Positions 30,841 through 42,562 of a stretch of 64,000 bases of DNA are shown here, piece after piece. The stretch's first letter is position 1; each line of letters opens with the position of its first letter. The position numbers and the translations under genes are program-made. The stretch is from Brachynemurus nebulosus. Taxonomy: Eukaryota > Arthropoda > Insecta > Neuroptera > Myrmeleontidae. Location of the stretch: NCBI GenBank assembly GCA_035578155.1, contig JAPWDM010000006.1:48725529-48789528 (forward strand), read 5' to 3'. Under the pieces are notes generated by a model, which worked only from the letters and a program-made list of their open reading frames with translations, did not search any database and was not told where the DNA came from.

Positions 30841-31950
30841 ATTTTAAAAAAAAAAAGAAAAATATGTGCGTTTTATTTAATTATTACCCTGAATTCCCCT
30901 ATTTTTTTACAGCAAAAAGTTTCTTTCGTTAACCAATAAGAGTATTAACAAAAATCTTATGAAATTTATTATTCTAATTGAAAAGCATATTTCATGATAC
31001 ACCCTGTATACTAAAATATTTATTAAAAATACTAAATATACACCAGTTATATATACATGATATTATATATATGTTAATGATTGATAAAGTATCAAATTCA
31101 AAATGTTCTAGTCTATAAAAATTTTGATTTTACAGACTTAAAAATTTAGTAAAACTCAATGCTGTTATCATTTTTATATTAAGCGACGTGTTTATAGTAA
31201 TTTAAAACCAAAAATTGAACTTTTATTCTGTTTAAAAATGTTAAATACAATACTATTATACCCTAATATAAATATGTATCAGTATTAAAATGATATACAT
31301 TGATTTTGCTGATTAAACAAATTTTTTGCAATATTTATAAATTATTTTATAATTAGATTTAATACTTATTCATAAATGGCTATACAATTCGTTTACTAGT
31401 ATTCATAAAAATTAAAATTATATACAAATTTTCTTTCTTATTCTCAATATACAGAGTGTATACATAAAATATTTTTAATATACAGAGTCTATACATATGT
31501 ACATACTGAATTATTTCAGATAATTTTCGTTTGATATAGAAACAGTTTTGTGCTACAGTCAAATTCAAAAGTGTTGTGCACCATAAGAAGTAATATTTTT
31601 TGTAACTTGTTAAAATTTCAAGAACTTTTGTTAGTTAACTAAAAAATTGGTCACTGTAGGTTAAATGTTAAAGTATTAAAACTGATAAAAATAATTTCTT
31701 GTTTGAGGCCTACAATGGGTGATATTTTTTAACAAACAATTTTTTAACTCATTAATATTCCATGACGTCATCTTTCTTATACCAAAAAAACTCCATATAT
31801 GAGTCATATGATCATAATTCAGCTAAAATAAACATTTAATTATTAGTTGTTTGTTTATTTTAAAACTGATAAAAATTCCTGGAATTTTCCAAGGTTAAAT
31901 ATACCAAAAATCCCCATAAGGTACAGTTAACACTCGATTTCCGGCAGTAC
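30841..31950. other. AT-rich non-coding part of right arm
   Basis: Mirror of 24360-25460, nearly identical in sequence, with TGACGTCA at 31763-31770. No gene seen. Confidence 0.5.
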
Positions 31951-32029
31951 AGTAGCGGTCAGAAATCTGGACCCCGGAGTCTGGTTTTAAAATCTAGCGC
32001 TTGGTACAGTGCCCCGCAAAATTTAGCGG

Positions 32030-32530
32030 CCACCCCTTGGGTTAGGGCATTTCCCACATTTTTGACTTGGTAGTTCGTTTAAAATGACGCAATTAAGGCA
32101 AGCGCGTGTTGGGGTTAAGGTTTGCACGTACAGTGCGCTTCAACAAGTGATCGGACACCTTTTTGGCCAGGGGGGTTCGCACTTTTGACACGGCAGTGTA
32201 CCAAAAATTTAAGTACAGTACGGCGTCAAAAGTCTGGGGCCACCCCTTGGATTAGGGTAATCCCACATTTTTGACCTGATAGTGTACCTTTCGTTTAAGA
32301 TGACTCAATTAAGTGAGATTAAAGGCTAAGGCTTGCATGTACACATAAAAAATAAGTACAGTGCGCTTCAAAAAGTGATCGGATACCTTTTTGGCCAGGG
32401 GGGTCCACACTTTTGACACGGCAGTGTACCAAAAATTTAAGTACAGTACGGTGTCAAAAGTTTGGGGCCACCCCCGAATTAGGGTAACTCCACATTTTTG
32501 ACGCGGTAGTGTACCCCATCTATCAAATTG
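32030..32530. repeat. Outer tandem repeats, right arm
   Basis: Inverted counterpart of the 23780-24320 repeats with a different internal arrangement, for example an extra TACACATAAAAAATAAGTAC near 32339. It accounts for the growing offset between the arms. Confidence 0.7.
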
Positions 32531-33079
32531 TAACCTAAAATTCACTCTGCGCATGCCTCGTGTACTTAAATTCAGTCTGCGCATGCGTTAGGTTTGCATT
32601 CAAAAATTACATTAGTGCCGGCGCATAATGGGTTAACACAAAACCAAATTGTCATAAGTAAATTGTGATGACGCATAATGGGTTAACATAAATTAATTTG
32701 GTTGCGGGTAATGACTCATCTCTTACGAATTTCAAGGCTAACAGTATGAGCGCGTGTGGGGTCAAATGTCAACAACAAATTTTGATACATGTACTTGGTA
32801 CGTGCCGGGTTAAAGGTCGATTCATACACTAGGTACAGAGTGTCTCAAAAATTTGGGTACATCTTGCGTCAGGATGTACTGGGTACATGTTGCGTCAGGA
32901 TGTACCCAAACTGTTGAGACAACCGGTGGAGTCGCTCTGTCATAGCCTATCTACTCCCCTCCTTTGTTTACAATATTAAATGTTGTACTTATTAGTCTTC
33001 AATATGAAAAACCTATTTTAAATAACTTTATTCAACGTTAATTAAAATTCACAAAGTGTTTGAAAAATTATCAAATTGT

Positions 33080-33152
33080 ATCGGCTGGGACTCGAACCCG
33101 GATCTCTTTGGTTGCTAGCCAAGCGCCTTACCAATTAGGCCACCGACCGCTT
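33080..33152 (-). tRNA. tRNA-like sequence (pseudo-tRNA or SINE head), anticodon loop like Ala-AGC
   Basis: The minus strand shows an A-box-like TGGCCTAATTGGTAAGG (33126-33142), an anticodon arm TTGG-CTAGCAA-CCAA whose loop centre is AGC, and a B-box-like GGGTTCGAGTCCC (33087-33099). The acceptor and T stems pair imperfectly and no CCA or standard acceptor is evident. It is either a decayed tRNA or the head of a tRNA-derived SINE whose body would run toward 32957. Confidence 0.5.
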
Positions 33153-33199
33153 GTTCGAGTGCCACTCCAATCCGATAATCAATCAAACACAACCTGTCT

Positions 33200-36100
33200 T
33201 TAATGCGAGCCGCAGATTGTATTTTTTTCTTTAAAAAAAAAAAATTATTCAAAGTGTAAAGTTGTTATGTATTTCAAAATTTTACAATTTTTTCCATAAT
33301 TAATATTCCTGTTAATTTTCCTTTATTATCTTTAACACTTTCAAAACATGTTCAAGAAGGCTTTACAGCTAAATGTTATTCAATTAAAGTGCGGTCAATG
33401 TTTGGTATTTACTTAAATAATAAAGAATTGTAAATAATTTTCATTGAATTAATAAATATGGATCGATTAAATTAACAGCTATTTTGAATATTAGTTTACT
33501 AGATTTGTTTTTTGATGATATATTAAGATCTGATCATCAGAAGTTAAACAAACATTTATATTTTAAAGCAGAAACTACCTGATTAAATAGTACGTTTGAA
33601 ATATTAAAAAAAAAAATAAAAATAAAAATCAATCCATGTATTGTGCCATTTAAAATATGCTATAAGCTTACATATAACTTTAAAAATAAAACTTTTCGTT
33701 CTAGCTTTCGATTGATCCTAACGGTAGCTTTAATACTTTAAAAATTTTTTTAAATTCAGTTAGTAGTTTAGTTTAATAGAAATGGTAATATTCAGAATAT
33801 TCACCTGTACAAATGCTATTACAACATTGTAATGGTATCTATACAGTATATTATAAAATGCTATTTTTACCTTTATAAAACTTGATATATTTAATTACAG
33901 GATGTGCATGTCTTAATACTACATATTATGTCACTGAAAGCGACTACTTCTAACTCATCCTAATTAGATGTCATATCGTATCGTAATTATTGAGTATCGA
34001 AAGTAAGTATCGATACTGCTCAACTACTTATTACATACCTACATATAATGTATAGGCTGAGTTTTTTTTGTGATAATCATTGGAAAGACAATCGGTAAAA
34101 TGGGGATAGAATTGTCGGAAAAATATATTTTAATTTGATGTCAAAAGTTAAATTTCGCTGTAACTTTTATGTGCCTATATTTTTCAGTGTTTTCACTACC
34201 CACCAGATTTACAGTCTAAGTAGCATATTAAAGAAACTTATTAGTTTATTGGTTTGGGTCAAGTCTATGAAGTCAAAATTTGTACTCATACAAAACTTCT
34301 TAACGTATAAATGTCAACAAATAGTTTGCGTCTCAGTAAGAGAGGGTAACTTGAACCAGGTCTTGGTAGTTAAAAGACTTATTTGATGATTTCTGATGAC
34401 TTAATCGAACAAATAACAAGTTCATCAAGGTCAGATAAAAATCCTTGATTTTGACTTTATATTCATTGATTTTTTCCCTAAATTAGAAACATTTGTATAT
34501 TTTTTCTGTTTTTAATAAAATAAACGCTCATCGTAGCAATTATATATGGCTAATTGTTGACTTTTCAAAAATTTCAATTAAAGAATCTTACTATTCATTA
34601 AAATTCTATTTTAAAATTGATATACATACCAGTATCACTGAACTGAGCGTTCTTAGTAACCATATTTTGGTCAATTTTCACCCGATGCCGAAAGAAGTCA
34701 CGGTTGCACGAAATAAATCATAGTGCAAATACTATCAATATGGACGCGTAACCGATGTAATTACTTTTTTTGAAATTGTTAAGTGAAAATTGCTTAAAAA
34801 ATTGCGAGATATTTTTTGAAGAAAATATATAAGAATTTCTTATTGATTTATACAGTCTTTAGAACAGGCCCGACGAGAGAGAATGACAGCCGAGGCTATA
34901 GCCCGGGGGGCTGGGCCAGCCAAATAAGTCGTATTTTTCACCTAATTTTAATTCATATAAAATGGATCTTTTTAGACAGTAAATATTGCGACGTTAAAAG
35001 TACAAAATTCGATTTTTTTTTCATACGTACATACACCTAAAGCCTCGATGACACTGAGCGAGTTTACAAACTACTAACTGGCGAGTCAGCTGGTGCGATA
35101 GTAATGATGACACAGAAAACTTTTCACTCGCTCAAAAGCCAACTAGCTAATGAGTTTTAAACCACGTATTGCCAATATTTTTCTTTTATTTGTTGAACTT
35201 TTTGGGGTATTCTAACGTTAAAAAATAAAAATTGTAGATATTTTTTATTTTTAATACAATATTTCTTACGTCTTTTTTCCATGGTTTTAGCTGCACTTTT
35301 CTATCACTTATTTTTACTTTTCTTTTCTATTTAACCCCTTTTTGATAATATGCGCTCTGCACGAACTAAATTCGTCGACTACGGATGCTCCAAACTCTGC
35401 ACCACTCTACCGGAAAGGGCAGAATAACCTTTGTTGCGGCAGCTAGTATCTTTTATATTTTTTTGCTACATAGATTTTAAAGGACAAGGTTGGATGTCAG
35501 TAGTAAATTAAATATTTGACGGGGGGCCTGGGATAGTTTGTCCCTGTGGCCCTTTAACTGATAATTTAACTGATTTGGTAGAAGATATAACCTATGTTGT
35601 AAAACTAGCTTATCAATGTTATTAATAAAAGTTAGAGCTGTAACATACTGTAATTTCATACAATGTGTGTACAGAGATTGCTTGAACATATAATATATAC
35701 CTATAATATTGTGTGAATTAACTTACGTATACATTAATTACCTTTTGTTGTTTAAAAATAAAAAAAACACATCTTGCAGGATCTTTTGTTATTTAAATTG
35801 TTTAATAATTTCTTAATTTATTAATTTTAAAAAAAGAATCATGAACTCATGTATGTTTTGATCTTGTGTATTATTAAAATAATTTCTCGTAAATATGCAC
35901 GTAAATAAATAAAGTAACGGAACTCTGTATAGAATGGATAAACTCTGTATACAAATTTTAGGATCATATCACGCCTGATTTAAATAGAGTTTGACTAAAA
36001 GACTCATCTTTCACTGTATCAGTGACACCTAACGGAAGATTACAAAATATTAGTAACTAATAATAGCTGACAGACAGAGTGATTGCATTAGTTTTCGTCG

Positions 36101-36395
36101 TATAATATAATAGTACACATGTCGTTTGCAGAGATATTTAAGTGGTCGCCACAATTCTCACAACTCAGCTTTAAGCCACAACTTTTAGAATAAAATGTAA
36201 GTAGGTGTATTCATCACTGTTTATCATTCACATAATTTGTCCAGAACACACTTGGCGATTGCTTCCATGCTTAATTTGGTTCAACAACAATTATTGGTTT
36301 TTGAGGAAAAAATAAACAGGATAAAATCAGTTCTTTCGCTGTGATGTATGTACATATATGACCTACTTGAAAAAATTTTTCCATAAGTAAGTAAG
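33200..36395. other. Long AT-rich stretch without a gene
   Basis: Several short open frames (34135-34386, 34493-34723, 34816-35040, 35477-35689) show no domain, no codon bias and no matching splice sites. A GC-richer patch at 34866-34920 could be a half MITE. Nothing is called. Confidence 0.45.
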
Positions 36396-36885
36396 GCTGT
36401 CTACACACAATCAGTGAAATAAGGAATAAGAAATAAGAAATAAGGAATAAGAAGTATGTCATCTAGTGACGTTGAATGGAACTTTAATGAATTAAGAAAT
36501 AAGGAATAAGGAATAAGAAATAAGAAATAAGGAGTATGCCATCTAGTGACGTTGAATAAAACTTTAACTTAACTGCTCATAGGTAAATGTATTTAAGTAT
36601 TTTTGTACATCAGAATTCATGAAAAAGTAACGTTCGTGATGATTTTTTTGTCACTAAGTAAAAAAAAATCACGAATTTTGACGTAAAAAATACCTACATA
36701 TTTATATCTATGACCAGTTACGTTAAAGTTCTATTCAACATCACTAGATGGCATACTCCTTATTTCTTATTCCTTATTCCTTATTTCTTATTTCATTAAA
36801 GTTCCATTCAACGTCACTAGATGGCATACTTCTTATTCCTTATTTCTAATTTCTTATTCCTTATTTCATTGATTGTGTAGACAGC
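36396..36885. mobile_element. Palindromic MITE with ATAAG/AATAAGG-rich arms
   Basis: The ends are GCTGTCTACACACAATCA and 'TGATTGTGTAGACAGC'. The arms carry AATAAGGAATAAGAAATAAG-type runs and 'CATCTAGTGACGTTGAAT', twice on the left and twice inverted on the right. The centre has a second hairpin (36620-36690) with AATCACGA and 'TCGTGATTTTTT'-like words. No coding capacity. Confidence 0.8.
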
Positions 36886-36889
36886 ATAG

Positions 36890-38060
36890 TACCCCAAAAC
36901 ATTTTAGGTCAGAGTAGCTAGAAGTATCCAACAAGTCCAGTACATATCATTATACCAAATTTACTTCAAGGCTATTACGTTTTGCCGAACTGATTAGATA
37001 ACAAACATTCAAACAGATAAGTATTCGGACTTTTGCATAGTATTACTACTATCAATTAGGTTTGTGCTAATTTTTCTTCTGTTGCCAATACAAATAAATA
37101 AATCACCTGTAAGATAAAAACAAAGAACACCTATTAAAAGCAATAAATCAAGCTAATATTTGTTAATGATACAATTTTTTTCATAAATTCATTAAAGGTA
37201 GTTAACGATAAACGAATTTAAAAAAAAAAAAATAAGAAGAAACATATCAAACAAAACAAGTTTATAATTTATTTTTGTCAACGTTCATACGTTTTTTACA
37301 TATTTAAATTAATTGAAAAGGGATGATGTTATTGTTCGCTTTTTATCGGACATAATATTATGTATACAGTATACGTAGAGGTACGAACGAATAACGAAGA
37401 CGGTACTTACAAATACAAGGTAAGCACTTTTAATATTATGCTAAATACCTGAATAATCAGATGGAATGCCGTTGAACTAGAAGATCAGACTTTTGGCCAG
37501 TCTTTTATATGTGTTGTGGATTAACAATACATACATTAGTGTATTTATTAATTAATCCAAGTTTTAATAATGTTTTCTGATATTAGGAATGAAATTAATC
37601 AATGTGTACTTACTAATTTGTGAACGTCAGTTATTTCGTTTTATATCGTCTTTAATAAAACTAACTAAATTCAGTACAGTGAAAGCTCTTAATAATGCAA
37701 TAACGTTATATCTCCGTAGGGGTCCTACTACCTCCTCCATGGAGGTTCTTTTTGAATGAGATTTTTTAATAAGTCACAAAAAATAAATAATTAAAAATTA
37801 AATATTTCGTTGTCTTTTCTAATTTTTTAATAATAAGCTCTTCACATGTACTAGACAACAAAAATTAAACATTTTTTTCATTTTTTAAATCGCTAATATT
37901 ATTTAAATAGAATGAAACAAAATGTCTTGTTGTTAATAATGTTTTGTTTAGACAATTTTGCTCTATGTAAATAATGCCATGACAGAAATACATAGGTGAA
38001 CTGAAAAAGCAATAAATCAAATCTTATATACAGGAATTATTAGAATCCAACTGCAGGTAA
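36890..38060. other. Non-coding AT-rich DNA
   Basis: No gene is called. A 20-codon open stretch from ATG 37360 ends at a good donor (AAG|GTAAGC at 37419/37420), but nothing joins to it. Confidence 0.4.
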
Positions 38061-38064
38061 TGAA

Positions 38065-39782
38065 ATGAAAAAAATTTTTTAGCGACAGCCTGCATATAAA
38101 TTATTAAGAACGAACTAAAAGAAAGAAAATTGTTCTACATGTTTCAGTCATTTAAATGACCATCTTCAGGAAAATCAATAATTCAGTTGTGAAAACAACT
38201 GAGAAAAATAATATCAAAAGGACATAACCTCCAAATGTCAAATGAATGTCAAAATGACAGACGAAATTAAAAAATTAAAAATCAAAGAATCAAAAAATTA
38301 ACGGACCCCATACTAAATAGGGAAAGTCAAAATCATGATAAAATATTAGAAGACGAGATGCGACCAAATACTTACCGTATCAGGAAACATCAAGAATATA
38401 AAATTCCAAAGAAGTTGTAGGAAAAACAGGTATGTCACAAAGAAATTATGTAACATCACAAAAAATTTACGAAAATCATTAAAAATTAGAAAATAAAATA
38501 AAAGTTAAACCCAGTAATTATTACACTTAAAACACTCAATATTAAGTTGAACATATTTTAGTAGAAAAATTAAATTGTTGAGGTTAGACAAGAAATTAAA
38601 AAGTGATTATTAATTAATTGTTAAAACAATAGTTAAGTAGGAACATGTGTAGTGTTTGAAGTTTTGTAATTAAATGGCTGTTCAAATTGCCTAGATATTG
38701 TTTTCATGAGAGAACGACACTGATCATAAGACAAAAGTTGCGCAGTCTCATTAAGAATTGATTGATTCTTAATTGATTGATAAACGCCTGATCTGTGTAA
38801 AGGATTCTGTGTAAAACCCCTTATAAATTATAAATTCGAATGTCAATGTGGGGCTCTTTACGTTGGTCAGTCTGGCCGACGTCTCTGTACTAGATTTTCT
38901 GAACATTTAGCAGCAATTAAGGCTTCTAATTTAAAAAATTATTCTGCAATAGCTGAACATATTTTGGAAACGGATCACAAATTTGTGATCGATGATAATT
39001 TTGAACCGTTACATTTTGCTAAAAAGGGGGCACTCCAGACATGCTGGAAAAATTATATATCGCTCACCATCATAATTTGAATCAATCAATTCTTAATGAG
39101 ACTGCGCAACTTTTGTCTTATGATCAGTGTCGTTCTCTCATGAAAACAATATCTAGGCAATTTGAACAGCCATTTAATTACAAAACTTCAAACACTACAC
39201 ATGTTCCTACTTAACTATTGTTTTAACAATTAATTAATAATCACTTTTTAATTTCTTGTCTAACCTCAACAATTTAATTTTTCTACTAAAATATGTTCAA
39301 CTTAATATTGAGTGTTTTAAGTGTAATAATTACTGGGTTTTACTTTTATTTTATTTTCTAATTTTTAATGATTTTCGTAAATTTTTTGTGATGTACATAA
39401 TTTCTTTGTGACATACCTGTTTTTCCTACAACTTCTTTGGAATTTTATATTCTTGATGTTTCCTGATACGGTAAGTATTTGGTCGCATCTCGTCTTCTAA
39501 TATTTTATCATGATTTTGACTTTCCCTATTTAGTATGGGGTCCGTTAATTTTTTGATTCTTTGATTTTTAATTTTTTAATTTCGTCTGTCATTTTGACAT
39601 TCATTTGACATTTGGAGGTTATATACTTTTGATATTATTTTTCTCAGTTGTTTTCACAACTGAATTATTGATTTTCCTGAAGATGGTCATTTAAATGACT
39701 GGAACATGTAGAACAATTTTCTTTCTTTTAGTTCGTTCTTAATAATTTATATGCAGGCTGTCGCTAAAAATTTTTTTTCACT
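38065..39782 (+). mobile_element. Penelope-like retroelement remnant flanked by inverted copies of its 3' region
   Basis: The right arm (39079-39782) holds the end of the coding region and the 3' region; the left arm (38065-38768) is its inverted copy. Both carry the hairpin-like 'CCTGAAGATGGTCATTTAAATGACTGGAACATGTAG' type sequence (shown in parts: CTGAAGATGGTCATTT, AAATGACTGGAACATG) characteristic of Penelope-like elements. Between the arms is the GIY-YIG nuclease remnant. The reverse transcriptase is missing (5' truncation). Confidence 0.8.
38787..39214 (+). pseudogene. Penelope-like GIY-YIG endonuclease, truncated and frameshifted
   Basis: The frame contains KFECQCGALYVGQSGRRLCT followed by RFSEH, the GIY-YIG nuclease core with the Penelope-type Cys pair, then IAEHILETDHKF and EPLHFAKKG. 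At AAAAAGGGGG near 39024-39033 the frame changes; the other frame continues as MLEKLYIAHHHNLNQS ... to TAA 39212-39214. This nuclease domain cuts target DNA for insertion of the element. The N-terminal reverse transcriptase is absent, and the last part overlaps the right inverted arm. Confidence 0.82.
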
Positions 39783-40124
39783 TATATACAGGGCTAGCAA
39801 GAGGAAGCGGGCGGTCGGAGCTGTACCCTGGAGATTCAGATCGGAAAAGGTGGCCGGAAGTGTTTGGTAGGGATTCGGGCGAAGTCTAAAAAAGTGTTTT
39901 TTTTTTTTTTTTTGCTCATCAACGGTATTTCTAGGAAAAATGTTTTTACTTCTCTCGTAAACTAAAGAATGAAAATTAAACAAATTTTTCTTTTTAAACG
40001 TTGACATTGTTTAAATGGAGTGAAATGAAATGTAGCGGTGAAGAACGATGAGGTAGACTGGGGATATAGTTATTCTAAGAATTTTACTTCCCAAATATTG
40101 GTAAATTTGTCATTACTGATACTG

Positions 40125-42532
40125 ACAAGGAGATGCACCCAGAGTGAAATTCGGGATTTTGATGAAATTTCGCTGGTGTGTAGAATAGGCAAAAATAAGC
40201 GACCCGTATTTTTTTTTATCGGCCATCTTCCATGCTTAGGGGGTTAAAACAGCCCCTAAAGTTGGGGGTTCAAATTGTATTTCTTAAAATATCTCGAAAA
40301 CTGTAAGAGATAGAGGAAAACTTTAAATTGACGAAATGTTACTTTTTAAAAGACCTATTCACCTGTATAGGTTAAATCAGGGCTGGGTTCATAAGAGGGG
40401 CTGGAGGGGCGAAAATGGGGGTAAATTTTCTTGTACAGTCTGAATGGTTCAATGTATCAAATTTTTATTATCATAAATAGAAAGAGCGCCAAGAATTAGG
40501 GGATACGTGTTTTTGCGTTTTTTTGAAATATGTGTCGTATCCAAGCCATATAAGGAAGAAAAAAATAGGGTAGATTATATTGCATTATTATTGATTGCAA
40601 ATACCTTCTACATTTTTTTATTTTTATGTTTATTTTCATCATGAAAGTGTAAATCTTGACTTTCCGATAATGATTCATGTATTTTTCAGTACTTACTTAA
40701 TTGGTAATTTAGCCATTTGTATATTTGGTTACTAATATTCGATATTTTTTATACCTATTTCTACCAAAGTTCCCTGGTCTGCAAGTGTTAATCAATATTC
40801 AACAAGAAGCAATAATCTTCCGTTCAACAACTGTCTTCAACTTCTTACAAATTCGTTTTTAACTAAATAAACGCGGTTTATTTCTTTCTCAACATTCAAA
40901 CTATTTTTCATATTCTTTTTGTATGTCTCATAGGTGTCAACCCCATTTCCCAAATCGCAAAATTTATTACAAAGCACCTGAACAGTGCGCGAAAGAGATT
41001 ATTGCTTCTTGTCGAGCATTCAAACACAAGCACACCAGAGAACATTAACATTCGCAGAAATAGGTATAAAAAATATCGAATATGAGTAACCAAATGTACA
41101 CATGGCTAAATTACCAATTAAGTTAGTACTAGAGATGTCGATTTTAAATCGATTAATCGAAGATCGATTAATCGAAGCTTAAAAAATCGATTTTTTTTCG
41201 ATTTTTTTCATTTGAATCGATCCATGAATCGATTATTAAAAGTAAGAGATCGACAACCGATTTTTTTGAAAAATAATTTCATTTTTATTTTAATTCTACA
41301 AAGAAACATGTATTAAAAGGAAACACCAAAAATATTATTGTTAGTTGTTACTTTTTACCCGTTGTGATAACAATGGGTAAAACTCCCTATGTGGCTATAC
41401 TCGTATGTATAACTATATACGCATTATCTTTCCTAATTAGTTCCAGTAGTATCCAATGTGCCAATAGCCAATATGTATACCCTATAGCCATGTAACATAT
41501 ATTTACCTACCATATGTACACTATGTGTACTACTATGAAGGCCATGAATGCAAAAAGAAAGGCAGACCACCCATGTTCCAAGTGATGCCTCTTCTACAAA
41601 AGGACTTACATATTTAGAAAAGTTTTTTTGTCAGTTTGTTTGAAATTTTTAAATAAACTTGGTTCATTTCGTGATATTCGTTCTATATATTCAGTTGCAT
41701 CACTCCAATTTTTTCCTACTTTCACCAATCCACGTTAGCTCATCGTCTTTCCAAGTATAATATAAAACGTTTTTACATAGTATACCTTCCATGTACTATC
41801 AATTAAAGTCCTTAACAAACTATCAGTTAATTTTTTTTAAACTTTTCAAAATTTCGATTTTTTAGATCGATCTTACAGAATCGATTTTTTTTAGTCGATT
41901 TTTTTAAGTTCGATTTAAATCGATCCAAAAATCGATCTTTTTTTTGGAGAATCGGCATTTCTAGTTAGTACTGAAAAATATATGAATCATTATCGGAAAG
42001 TAAAGATTTACATGTTCATGATGAAGGTAAACATAAAAATAAAAAAATATAGGACGTATTTGCAACCAATAATAATGCAATATAATCTACCCTATTTTTT
42101 TTCCCTTATATGGCTTGGATACCATACATATTTCGAAAAAACGCAAAAACACGTATCTCCTAATTTTTGGTGCTCTTTCTACTTATGATAACAAAAATTT
42201 GATACATTGAATCATTCAGGTTGTACAAGAAAATTTACCCCCATTTTCGCCCCTTCAGCCCCTCTTATTAACCTGGCCCTGGCTTAACCTATACAGGTGA
42301 ATAGGTCTTTCAAAAAGTAACATTTCGTCAATTCAAAGTTTTCCTCTATCTCTTATAGTTTTCAAGATATTTTAAGAAATACGATTTGAACCCCCAACTT
42401 TAGGGGCTGGTTTCACCCCCTAAACGTGGAAGATGGCCGATAAAAAAAATACGGGTCCCTTATTTTTGCCTATTCTACACACCAGCGAAGTTTCAGCAAA
42501 ATCCCGAATTTCACTCTGGGTGCATTTCCTTG
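40125..42532. mobile_element. Foldback transposon, 3-bp duplication, split by a hAT-like element
   Basis: Arms 40125-40770 and 41050-42532 are inverted copies once the insertion at 41130-41963 is removed. The ends are (A)CAAGGAGATGCACCC and GGGTGCATTTCCTTG(T), and TGA flanks both sides, a 3-bp duplication as in PIF/Harbinger relatives. The inner arms share 'GGTATAAAAAATATCGAATA'. The frames at 40496-40678 and 41982-42188 are mirror copies of arm sequence and not genes. Confidence 0.8.
41130..41963. mobile_element. hAT-like element with 8-bp target duplication
   Basis: The ends are TAGAGATGTCGATT and AATCGGCATTTCTA. GTTAGTAC is duplicated exactly at 41122-41129 and 41964-41971. Subterminal regions repeat ATCGATT words. 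It is 834 bp with no transposase frame, inserted in the right arm of the foldback transposon. Confidence 0.9.
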
Positions 42533-42562
42533 TGAGAGCTTTTACTGTATTCTACTGTGATA

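Larger units (their letters stand above)
23399..32955. mobile_element. Unclassified inverted-repeat element: arm - unique core - arm
   Basis: The left arm (23399-27170) and right arm (29130-32955) are inverted copies around a 1.96-kb unique core (27171-29129). Mirror positions add to 56300 exactly from 25474 to 27170, so no net length change has occurred there; farther out the offset grows to 2 and then about 54 as tandem repeats diverge. The core has two convergent genes (C2H2 zinc finger, CxxC protein). Each arm has two outward genes plus a 21-bp satellite with AP-1-like sites. Each gene has its own TATA/initiator. No transposase, integrase, DNA polymerase or capsid is seen. It may be a virus-like or selfish element, or a defective piece of one. 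Confidence 0.75.
29130..32955. repeat. Right inverted arm, about 3.8 kb
   Basis: This is the inverted copy of the left arm, with TGACGTCA at 31763-31770. It ends near 32955, where both sides share AGTAGATAGGCTA; beyond this the flanks differ. The left end lies directly against the SWIM-type transposon. Confidence 0.92.

Noticed and set aside
37360..37419. 20-codon open stretch ending in a good donor (GTAAGC)
   Set aside because: Faintly cuticle-protein-like, but no upstream promoter, no partner exon and far too short.
40496..42188. Two similar basic frames (40496-40678, 41982-42188)
   Set aside because: They are mirror copies within the arms of a foldback transposon; similarity comes from the DNA repeat.
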